Shown: in pieces, positions 1 to 5,791 of the stretch
How positions within the stretch are numbered: position 1 is the first letter of the stretch
How the letters are laid out: each line of letters opens with the position of its first letter
Assembly: GCA_017397205.1 (NCBI GenBank)
Contig: JAFQJX010000172.1
Span: forward strand, 1 to 5,791
DNA length: 5,791 nt
Direction of reading: 5' to 3'
Source of the DNA: Clostridia bacterium
Lineage (GTDB): Bacteria; Bacillota; Clostridia; Oscillospirales; CAG-272
Made by a program: the position numbers and the translations under genes
The notes under the pieces: generated by a model
The model's input: only the letters and a program-made list of their open reading frames with translations
Told to the model about the DNA's origin: nothing
Databases searched by the model: none

Positions 1-2719
1 CCATTCCAAGTGCGGAAAAGAGGTCCAGCTGTCCCGTCACGTTGGTATGAGCGCGGGACACGGCGCGCGTTATCACGTCCTCGTATACGGCAAGCAGACG
101 GGAGCGGTACACACCAAAGGCGTCAAAGCAGCCGCACTTGATCATTGCCTCAATCTGGCGGCGGTTGACCTCGCCACGGGATGCCATACGGTCAATAAAA
201 TCCTCAAAGGAGCGGAACTGTCCGTTTTTACGCTCGTCAAGCAAGCCCTCAATAAACTGCCGCCCGACGTTCTTAATGGCGAGGAAGCCGTAACGCACGG
301 TGCCCTCCCCTGCGGTAAACCCAAGGGTACTCTCATTGATGCTGGGAGGCAGCACCCTGACGTCAAACTGAGACGGGTCGCAGGCGGAGCCGCAGGACAT
401 AATCGCCGCAAGATATTCCGCGGGAAAATGTGTCTTGAGATACGCCGTGCGATAGGAAATCATTGCATAGGCGGTTGCGTGACTCTTGTTAAAGGCGTAA
501 CTTGCGAAGCTCTCCATATCTGCAAATATTTTCTCCGCAACCGTGGAAGAAATACCGCGCTCCGCGCATCCTGCAATAAAATTGCTCTTTTCTGCCGCCA
601 TTACGTCCGCTTTTTTCTTGGACATTGCGCGGCGCACTAGGTCTGCACGGGCAAAGGAATACCCTGCCAGGGAGCGGAAAATCTGCATGACCTGCTCCTG
701 GTACACGATACAGCCGTAGGTGTTGTCAAGAATGGGCGCCAAAAGGGGCGTGTCGTAGGTGGCACTCTCTATCCCGTGCTTACGGGCAATAAAGGTGTCA
801 ATGGAGTCCATAGGACCCGGGCGGTACAGGGCAATCGTTGCAATAATATCCTCAAAGCAGGAGGGCTTCATTTCAGAGAGCACGCGGCGGATGCCCTGCG
901 ACTCAAGCTGAAAAACTGCCTCCGTCTTACCCTGTGAAATGGCGCGGTAGGTGGCGGGGTCGTCAAAGGGAATGCGCGTGAGGTCAAACTCAGGCATACT
1001 CTCGCGGATCGCCGTCTGCGCCTTTTCCATCACGGTCAGGTAGCGAAGCCCGAGGAAGTCAAACTTGATCAGACCGAGCGAAGCAACCGTATCCATATCG
1101 TACTGTGTCACGACAACGTCGCCGTTCACAGCAAGCGGCACGTAATGGGAAACGGGCATCTCCGTAATCACAACGCCTGCCGCGTGAGTGGAGGCGTGGC
1201 GCGGCATCCCCTCAACAGAGCGCGAGAGGTCCATCAGGCGGCGTACCTCCTCATCCTCCTCGTACTTTGCCTTGAGCTCCTTCATGCCGAGCGCCTCGTC
1301 AAGAGTGGCGTGCATAGGAATCATTTTGGCAACGGCGTCCACCGTCGCATACGGAATGTCAAGGGCACGCCCGACGTCGCGGACGGCGGCACGCGCCGCA
1401 AGGGTCCCGAAGGTAATGATTTGCGCGACGTGATCGTCGCCGTAACGCTCCCTGACGTATGCAATGGCGCGGTCGCGGTTTTCATAGCAGAAGTCAATAT
1501 CAAAGTCAGGCATGGAAAGCCGCTCGGGGTTGAGAAAGCGCTCAAAGAGCAAATCGTAGCGAATGCTGTCCACGTCCGTAATTCCGACGCAGTACGCTAC
1601 AAGACTCCCTGCCCCGCTTCCGCGCCCTGGTCCGACGGCAATTCCGTGGGTCTTGGAATAGGTAACAAAGTCGCGCACAATCAGAAAATATGCGGAAAAG
1701 CCCATCTTGTCAATGACGTCAAGCTCGTAGCGGATGCGGCTCTCGTACTCCTCGCGAGAGTTGCGGTCAAAGGTGATATGCCCTCCGTCCGAAAGTCTAT
1801 GAAAGCCCTCAAATGCGTACTTTTCAAGCGTTTCCCGATGGCTGAGCCCCGGCTCTGTCGGACAGGTGGGAAGCTTGTACTCCCCGAAGACAAAGTCAAA
1901 CTGACAGCGGTCTGCTATTTTCTGCGTATTGGCGCAGGCATCGGGATAGGCGCTGAACAGCTGCTCCATTTCCTCGGTGCTCTTGTAATAGAACTCGTCC
2001 GTTTCAAAGCCGATCGGGCGGCCGTCCGTCAGCACCTTGTTGGTCTGAATGCACATCAGCACCGCCTGCATTTCGCTGTCGCGGCGACGCAGATAATGCA
2101 CGTCGTTTGTTGCTACGAGGGGGATTCCCGTTTCTCGGGAAATCGCCGCAAGAGAGGAGCAAACGCGCTTTTCGTCAGCCAGACCGTGGTCCTGAAGCTC
2201 AAGATAAAAGTGCCCCTCGCCAAAGAGCGCTTGCATCTCACAGGCGCGCGTCTTAGCGCGCTCATAGTCCCCTGCCAGAATGTGCTGCGGAATTTCCCCC
2301 GCAATACAGGCAGACAGGGCAATCAGCCCCTCGTGATGCTTGGAAAGCAGCGCCCAGTCAACACGGGGCTTCATATAAAATCCGTCCGTAAAGGAACGGG
2401 AAACAAGCTGAATCAGATTCCGGTAGCCAACCTCGTTCTCTACAAGCAGAACAAGGTGCTCCCCTGACAGGTCGGCGCGCCCCTCCTTATGCTCCATACC
2501 GCGGGCGGCGACGTAGACCTCACAGCCGATAATAGGCTTGACCCCCTCCGCCTGACAGGCACGCCAGAACTCCACGGCGCCGTAAAGCACGCCGTGGTCC
2601 GTGATAGCAACTGCCGTGTGCCCCATGCTTTTCGCCATCTTGGGGATATCCCCGATGCGACAGGCACCGTCCAGCAAGCTGTATTCGCTGTGCAAATGCA
2701 GGTGAGTGAAGTTTCCCAT
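1..2719 (-). CDS. dnaE: DNA polymerase III subunit alpha (DnaE), 3' end beyond the window
   Basis: This is the C-family replicative DNA polymerase that extends primers from dNTPs in the replisome. 906 codons are visible from ATG at 2719; the family is usually about 1,100-1,170 residues, so the C-terminal OB-fold and tail lie outside. The N-terminal PHP domain (about 1-275) opens with HLHLHSEYSLLDG at 6-18. All nine expected metal ligands can be placed: H8, H10, D17, H42, E67, H88, C138, D206 and H208. The polymerase core has GPGRGSGAGS (363-372), the catalytic pair D407 and D409 in PDFDIDF (404-410), HASTHAAG (508-515), the third catalytic aspartate D554 in KFDFLGL, YRPGPMDS (632-639), YQEQVM (673-678) and FNKSH (743-747). 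QLDLF at 897-901 matches the internal beta-clamp binding motif. The start is fixed by the conserved N-terminus. In Bacillota a PolC polymerase usually coexists; none is in this window. No frameshift or internal stop was found. The gene follows whiA after 5 bases. Confidence 0.97.
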   Translation of the reverse strand, partial: MGNFTHLHLHSEYSLLDGACRIGDIPKMAKSMGHTAVAITDHGVLYGAVEFWRACQAEGVKPIIGCEVYVAARGMEHKEGRADLSGEHLVLLVENEVGYRNLIQLVSRSFTDGFYMKPRVDWALLSKHHEGLIALSACIAGEIPQHILAGDYERAKTRACEMQALFGEGHFYLELQDHGLADEKRVCSSLAAISRETGIPLVATNDVHYLRRRDSEMQAVLMCIQTNKVLTDGRPIGFETDEFYYKSTEEMEQLFSAYPDACANTQKIADRCQFDFVFGEYKLPTCPTEPGLSHRETLEKYAFEGFHRLSDGGHITFDRNSREEYESRIRYELDVIDKMGFSAYFLIVRDFVTYSKTHGIAVGPGRGSGAGSLVAYCVGITDVDSIRYDLLFERFLNPERLSMPDFDIDFCYENRDRAIAYVRERYGDDHVAQIITFGTLAARAAVRDVGRALDIPYATVDAVAKMIPMHATLDEALGMKELKAKYEEDEEVRRLMDLSRSVEGMPRHASTHAAGVVITEMPVSHYVPLAVNGDVVVTQYDMDTVASLGLIKFDFLGLRYLTVMEKAQTAIRESMPEFDLTRIPFDDPATYRAISQGKTEAVFQLESQGIRRVLSEMKPSCFEDIIATIALYRPGPMDSIDTFIARKHGIESATYDTPLLAPILDNTYGCIVYQEQVMQIFRSLAGYSFARADLVRRAMSKKKADVMAAEKSNFIAGCAERGISSTVAEKIFADMESFASYAFNKSHATAYAMISYRTAYLKTHFPAEYLAAIMSCGSACDPSQFDVRVLPPSINESTLGFTAGEGTVRYGFLAIKNVGRQFIEGLLDERKNGQFRSFEDFIDRMASRGEVNRRQIEAMIKCGCFDAFGVYRSRLLAVYEDVITRAVSRAHTNVTGQLDLFSALGM

Positions 2720-2721
2720 AA

Positions 2722-2727
2722 TCCTTA
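2722..2727 (-). promoter_or_regulatory. dnaE ribosome binding site overlapping the whiA stop codon
   Basis: Reading the minus strand, TAAGGA stands only two bases before the dnaE ATG at 2719, and its TAA is the whiA stop codon. The spacing is shorter than the usual 5-9 bases, and no better site was seen: the next AAGGA lies 18 bases upstream, inside whiA. This suggests that dnaE translation depends on ribosomes finishing whiA (translational coupling). The coupling is inferred; the sequence overlap is seen directly. Confidence 0.55.
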
Positions 2728-3603
2728 CAGTTTTTTGTCCTTTATGATGCTCATCATTTTGGTGATTCGGTGATTGAGCCCCGATTTCGTGACGTGCGGC
2801 ACCATGATTGCCGCGAGCTGTGAAAGCGAATATTCAGGGTATTCAAGAAGCAAAAGCGCGGTTGCCTTCAGCTCCTCGTCAAACAGGGAGAGCTTGTCCT
2901 CCCGTTGCAGGCGGCGCAGATGCTCCAGGAGCTTGGACTTGCTGTCCGTGCTGCGCCTCAGGTTACGGATCGTACAGTTGTTCTGCCTGTTCGTCTGGTT
3001 GCTGATATCTCTTTTAATATACTCGTCCTGATAGGCAAAATACACGTCCTTGAGCCCGAGCAGTCCAAAGAAATCTCCCACCTGCTCACGGGAGCGGTAA
3101 TACAAGAGCTCCCTGCCGGCACGCACCGCGGTATGCGGCGGATAAAAGACCTCCTCAAAAAGCGCCGCGAGCGACCGCGCTCGGACAGGAGGCAAAAAAT
3201 CAAGCCGCAGCTGCTTCTCAGGTGCCGCGGGGTAGCCACAGGAGAGGAAGATGCCGCGCAAGAGATACGTGCGGCACTCTTTACAGCGCATTCCTTTCAA
3301 AACATTTTGATAGTCTTTTTCAATTTCCGAGAGATATTCTGCGGCAGATTTAGAAGAAAAGAGAACGGTGACGGCACCGCCTGCTCCTCGTCTTGGCACA
3401 ACACGGGGCTCAAGGTGATACACCGCCTGAGTCAATTTCAGAAAATACGGAACGACCTCCTCGCCCGACAGTCGAACTGAAATTTCCGTCTCACGTGCTG
3501 TTGCCGCTGTGAGCAGAAAGCCCATCAGGAGTGCCTTGCGACAGCAGGGCTGTCTGGGTAGGTCAACACAGAGCTGCGCCTTGATTTCACTGCCGTAAGA
3601 CAT
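2725..3603 (-). CDS. whiA: WhiA family DNA-binding regulator, divergent
   Basis: WhiA proteins join an N-terminal domain related to LAGLIDADG homing endonucleases, without nuclease activity, to a C-terminal helix-turn-helix. In actinobacteria WhiA controls sporulation septation; in Bacillus subtilis it affects division and chromosome segregation. This product has 292 residues against about 310-320 usually. Visible landmarks are the start MSYGSEIKAQL, the Cys pair C20-C21, RTYLLRGIFLSCG (111-123, where relatives read close to YMRGAFLAGG), N209-C210 at the head of the linker motif, and TKSGLNHRITKM (272-283), the family's C-terminal helix-turn-helix signature. The usual NCxxAN-K motif reads NCTIRN here, and the YHLEI strand reads LRLDF. 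The start is ATG at 3603, because AAAGGAGGT lies six bases upstream; an in-frame TTG at 3627 would overlap murB and place that site inside the gene. The gene sits 13 bases after murB and 5 before dnaE. Family assignment is firm; target genes are unknown. Confidence 0.9.
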   Translation of the reverse strand: MSYGSEIKAQLCVDLPRQPCCRKALLMGFLLTAATARETEISVRLSGEEVVPYFLKLTQAVYHLEPRVVPRRGAGGAVTVLFSSKSAAEYLSEIEKDYQNVLKGMRCKECRTYLLRGIFLSCGYPAAPEKQLRLDFLPPVRARSLAALFEEVFYPPHTAVRAGRELLYYRSREQVGDFFGLLGLKDVYFAYQDEYIKRDISNQTNRQNNCTIRNLRRSTDSKSKLLEHLRRLQREDKLSLFDEELKATALLLLEYPEYSLSQLAAIMVPHVTKSGLNHRITKMMSIIKDKKL

Positions 3604-3608
3604 GAGAT

Positions 3609-3617
3609 ACCTCCTTT
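3609..3617 (-). promoter_or_regulatory. whiA ribosome binding site that decides the start
   Basis: On the minus strand AAAGGAGGT is complementary to the 3' end of 16S rRNA over all nine bases and ends six bases (TATCTC) before the ATG at 3603. It selects this ATG over the in-frame TTG at 3627. Its first base is also the last base of the murB stop codon TAA, so the end of murB and the loading site for whiA touch. Confidence 0.88.
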
Positions 3618-4513
3618 TATTCTTCAATCAACTCGGTTTTGAGTAAGATGCCGCTCCTCTGATAGACGGCCTTTTGAATATGCCCAATGAGGTCGCGTAC
3701 GTTCTTGGCGCTTGCGCCTCCTAAATTCACGATAAACCCCGCGTGCTTCTCCGAAACGGCGGCGCCTCCAATCCGATAGCCAGAAAGCCCCGCCTCCTGA
3801 ATCAATCGTCCTGCATACGCCCCAGCCGGACGGCGGAAGACGCTTCCCGCGCTTGGATATTCAAGCGGCTGTGACGCTTCCCTTTTGCGTCCTACCCGGT
3901 CCATATGGCTACGGACAAGGTCGGTGCGGCTGTTGGCAAGGCGGAGAGACACTCCCGTAACAACGAGGGGGTCATGCTGAAAGACGCTCTCCCGATACCC
4001 GAACAGGCAAGCGTCAAAGCCAAGCACGCTGTGCCTATCCAGGACGGGGTCGTAGACGTTCACCGCCTGTACGAGGTCACAAATCCGCGTCCCGAAAGCG
4101 CCCGCATTCATCACGCAAGCGCCACCCAAGGTTCCTGGGATTCCCCACAGGTTTTCAAGCCCACCCAGCCCGCGCGCGGCACACTCCTCCGTGAGCGCCG
4201 CAAGGGAGATACCGCATTCCGCCTCGGCATGACAGCCGCAAAAGCGCACGCGGTTGCATCCCTCGGTCATAATCCACGCGCCCGCATAGCCCTCGTCACG
4301 CGCGAGGAGATTGCTTCCCCTCCCAATCACGCGCCACGGAATTCCAAAAAGGTGGCAGACGCGGAGAGTCTTTACAAGGGCGGGAATGCTTTGCGGATAC
4401 AGCACGTATGCAATCGGGCCGCCAATTTCAAAGGTGGTCAGCTTGCTTGCGGGATATTCCTCCAGAAGATACAGGCCCCGAATTGCGCCAAGGGCTGTGA
4501 GAAATTCATCCAT
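3617..4513 (-). CDS. murB: UDP-N-acetylenolpyruvoylglucosamine reductase (MurB)
   Basis: This cytoplasmic flavoenzyme reduces UDP-GlcNAc-enolpyruvate to UDP-N-acetylmuramate with NADPH, the second committed step of peptidoglycan synthesis. The protein is complete at 298 residues, the normal length for the short type II form. The FAD-binding region shows TTFEIGG (26-32), GRGSNLLARDEGYAG (64-78) and GIPGTLGGACVMNAGAFG (124-141). YRES at 173-176 carries the conserved substrate-binding arginine R174. The catalytic serine is S224 in PSAGSVFRRP (220-229), and AGRLIQEAGLSGYRIGG (234-250) and EKHAGFIVN (255-263) follow. E294 in the C-terminal LLKTELIEE aligns with the active-site glutamate, so all key residues are present. 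ATG at 4513 is preceded by AGGAGG with an eight-base spacer. The gene lies 51 bases after recN and 13 before whiA. In many clostridia rapZ and yvcK stand between murB and whiA; here they are absent. Confidence 0.97.
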   Translation of the reverse strand: MDEFLTALGAIRGLYLLEEYPASKLTTFEIGGPIAYVLYPQSIPALVKTLRVCHLFGIPWRVIGRGSNLLARDEGYAGAWIMTEGCNRVRFCGCHAEAECGISLAALTEECAARGLGGLENLWGIPGTLGGACVMNAGAFGTRICDLVQAVNVYDPVLDRHSVLGFDACLFGYRESVFQHDPLVVTGVSLRLANSRTDLVRSHMDRVGRKREASQPLEYPSAGSVFRRPAGAYAGRLIQEAGLSGYRIGGAAVSEKHAGFIVNLGGASAKNVRDLIGHIQKAVYQRSGILLKTELIEE

Positions 4514-4552
4514 TTGTCCCCCCTCCTATCTGCTAAAAACTATGAGGAGGAA
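4514..4552 (-). promoter_or_regulatory. murB ribosome binding site with a possible sequestering hairpin
   Basis: The murB ribosome binding site is AGGAGG (complement of 4522-4527), eight bases before the ATG. Upstream on the same strand, CCTCCT (complement of 4545-4550) is its exact complement, with a 17-base AT-rich loop between. Two outer G-U pairs (4551-4552 with 4520-4521) would extend the helix to eight pairs. In the mRNA this could hide the ribosome binding site and lower translation initiation on murB. It is not a terminator: no U-run follows. The complementarity is seen; any regulatory effect is inference. No convincing -10 or -35 promoter boxes were found in this gap. Confidence 0.45.
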
Positions 4553-4564
4553 CGGTTGATTAGA

Positions 4565-5791
4565 CTACGGTAGCTCGCTTTTTTCGCTCAGCATATCAAG
4601 TGCGGCGCGGCGCTGCGCCTCAGTAACTTGAATACCGCCGAGAATACGGGAAAGCTCGTCAATACGCCCGTCGCGGTCCAGCTTGGAAAGCGTCGTGACG
4701 GTGCGGCCCTCCGCTTCATGCTTGGCAATCAGATAATGCACGTCAGCAAGCGATGCAATCTGCGCCGAATGCGTCACGCAGAAAATCTGCGAGGTGCGCG
4801 AAAGCTCCAGCAGCTTCATGCCGATTTTTCGCGCGGTTTTCCCCGAAACGCCCGTATCAATTTCATCAAATATCATTGCCTTTGAGCCGTCCTCGGACCT
4901 CTCCACGCATTTGAGCGCCAGCATCATACGCGCAAGCTCGCCGCCCGATGCGACGCGTGCAAGAGAGTGCATCTGCTCTCCCTCGTTTGCGGAAATAAGA
5001 AAGTCCACGGTATCAAAGCCGCGTGCGTCAAGCACGTATTCCCCCGCCTCGTTCCTGCTTTCAAGAACGCTGACGGAGAAGGTCACCTTAGGCATATCAA
5101 GAAACACAAGCGTCTGAATCACCTGTTCTGCAAGTGCCTCACCGGCTCTGATACGCTCCGCGTGGAGCTCGCGTGCGACGGTTACCGCCCTTTGCGTGAC
5201 TTCCCCGAGCTCGTCCTTAAGCTGAGCAAGGCGCTCGTCGGCGTTCTGCATACGCTCAAGCCGCGCGGCAATTTCCTCGCGGTAAGCAAGGATTTCGTCC
5301 ACCGATGAGCCGTATTTCTTTTTCAGCTTTGCAATCGCAGCAAGGCGGGATTCAATTTTATCAATGAGTGCCGTGGGGTCGCCGTCATCCTGCTGTGCAA
5401 GGTCACAGGCACGCTCAGCGATATCCTCAAGCCGCCACATGCACTCACGCAGCTCCTTTGCCCACTCCTCCGCCTCGGGCACCACGTCTGCCAGACCCTC
5501 CAGCGCCTGTGCGGAGCGGTCAAGGAGCATCGTGGCATTTCCTTTCTCTGCGCCCTTGAGCGCACGGTAGGCAAAGTCTGCCTGCTTGTAAATGCGCTCG
5601 TGATTCTTGATGCGCTTTTCCTGCTCCTCAAGGACCTCGTCCTCTCCGCTTTTCAGGTGCAGGGCATCAATGTCTGCCAGCTGATAGGTGAGCATCTCAA
5701 TCGTGCGGACGCGCTCCTGCTCACTGCGGCTGATTTCATCAATCTGCGCCCTCAGTCCAAGATAGTCCGCATAATGCCTTGCATACTCCTC
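4565..5791 (-). CDS. recN: DNA repair protein RecN (SMC-like ATPase), 5' end beyond the window
   Basis: RecN is a cytoplasmic ABC/SMC-type ATPase that acts early in recombinational repair of DNA double-strand breaks. 408 residues are visible and the frame stays open to the window edge; the family has about 550-570 residues, so roughly 150 N-terminal residues including Walker A are outside. An internal ATG at 5693-5695 is not the start, because conserved RecN sequence continues upstream of it. The visible part begins in the coiled-coil arm, with the RecN-typical stretch EMLTYQLADIDALHLKSGED (minus strand from 5698), followed by long Glu/Lys/Ala-rich helices. The ATPase tail shows the ABC signature SGGE (4937-4948), Walker B AMIFDEIDTGVSG with its aspartate and glutamate at 4862-4867, and the switch histidine in CVTHSAQIASLAD. 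The protein ends SEKSELP before TAG. The gene precedes murB by 51 bases on the same strand, which is consistent with one transcript. Confidence 0.96.
   Translation of the reverse strand, partial: EEYARHYADYLGLRAQIDEISRSEQERVRTIEMLTYQLADIDALHLKSGEDEVLEEQEKRIKNHERIYKQADFAYRALKGAEKGNATMLLDRSAQALEGLADVVPEAEEWAKELRECMWRLEDIAERACDLAQQDDGDPTALIDKIESRLAAIAKLKKKYGSSVDEILAYREEIAARLERMQNADERLAQLKDELGEVTQRAVTVARELHAERIRAGEALAEQVIQTLVFLDMPKVTFSVSVLESRNEAGEYVLDARGFDTVDFLISANEGEQMHSLARVASGGELARMMLALKCVERSEDGSKAMIFDEIDTGVSGKTARKIGMKLLELSRTSQIFCVTHSAQIASLADVHYLIAKHEAEGRTVTTLSKLDRDGRIDELSRILGGIQVTEAQRRAALDMLSEKSELP

Larger units (their letters stand above)
1..5791 (-). other. Probable operon recN-murB-whiA-dnaE
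   Basis: Four codirectional genes are separated by 51, 13 and 5 bases, with stop codons touching or overlapping the next ribosome binding site at the last two junctions. No hairpin followed by a T-run was seen at any junction. The block therefore looks like part of a single transcript entering from beyond 5791 and leaving below 1. Gaps this short make co-transcription of murB, whiA and dnaE very likely; inclusion of recN is less certain because a promoter in its 51-base gap cannot be excluded by eye. Confidence 0.7.

Noticed and set aside
47..640. A 197-codon plus-strand open frame
   Set aside because: It is antisense to the DnaE fingers and helix-hairpin-helix region and has no recognisable protein motif.
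2244..2261. GC-rich inverted repeat (GCGCGCG...CGCGC) inside dnaE
   Set aside because: It lies within PHP-domain codons rich in Arg and Ala, has no T-run, and is short enough to arise from codon composition.
1145..2467. A 440-codon open frame on the plus strand
   Set aside because: It lies wholly antisense to dnaE, whose conserved motifs prove the minus strand frame. The translation shows no recognisable domain, and no good plus-strand ribosome binding site was seen. Long antisense frames are common opposite GC-rich genes.
2905..3480. A 191-codon plus-strand open frame
   Set aside because: It mirrors whiA on the opposite strand and has no family features; whiA is supported by its helix-turn-helix signature and ribosome binding site.
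4543..4563. Plus-strand ATGAGGAGGAACGG followed by a TTG, resembling a ribosome binding site and start
   Set aside because: The frame from that TTG stops at once (TTG ATT AG-), and no plus-strand gene follows. The same bases are better explained as the CCTCCT arm of the murB leader.
3905..4573. A 222-codon plus-strand open frame
   Set aside because: It is antisense to murB and runs across the murB start and leader into the recN end; no family signature is visible.
5693..5695. ATG that could be taken as a recN start
   Set aside because: The frame is open to the window edge and the upstream residues continue the coiled-coil arm; starting here would remove the ATP-binding N-terminus of RecN.

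Overview
The window is a gap-poor stretch of a bacterial chromosome with four genes, all on the minus strand and all reading from high to low coordinates: recN (5' end outside the window), murB, whiA and dnaE (3' end outside the window). The presence of WhiA, the strong AGGAGG ribosome binding sites, and a whiA-dnaE adjacency point to Bacillota, most likely a Clostridia-type lineage of moderately high GC (judged by eye, not counted). The species cannot be named from the sequence alone.

Layout in transcription order. 5791-4565: the C-terminal three quarters of the repair ATPase RecN. 4564-4514: a 51-base gap with the murB ribosome binding site and an upstream complementary CCTCCT that could fold over it. 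4513-3617: complete MurB, the peptidoglycan precursor reductase. 3616-3604: a 13-base gap filled by a near-ideal ribosome binding site. 3603-2725: complete but divergent WhiA, a DNA-binding regulator. 2724-2720: a 5-base gap. 2719-1: the first 906 residues of the DNA polymerase III alpha subunit DnaE, ending just after an internal beta-clamp binding motif. No terminator or convincing promoter is visible, so the block looks like the interior of one operon that continues past both ends.

The products cover recombinational repair (RecN), cell wall precursor synthesis (MurB), a regulator linked in other Gram-positive bacteria to division and chromosome segregation (WhiA), and DNA synthesis (DnaE). 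Co-expression would tie wall growth to genome copying and repair, but that is inference from gene order only.

No novel multi-gene system, mobile element, RNA gene, CRISPR array or phage trace was seen. The points worth a second look are the direct murB-whiA junction without rapZ and yvcK, the possible hairpin over the murB ribosome binding site, the degenerate WhiA motifs, the complete PHP metal site in DnaE, and the overlap of the whiA stop codon with the dnaE ribosome binding site. There is no stretch over 300 bases without a gene.
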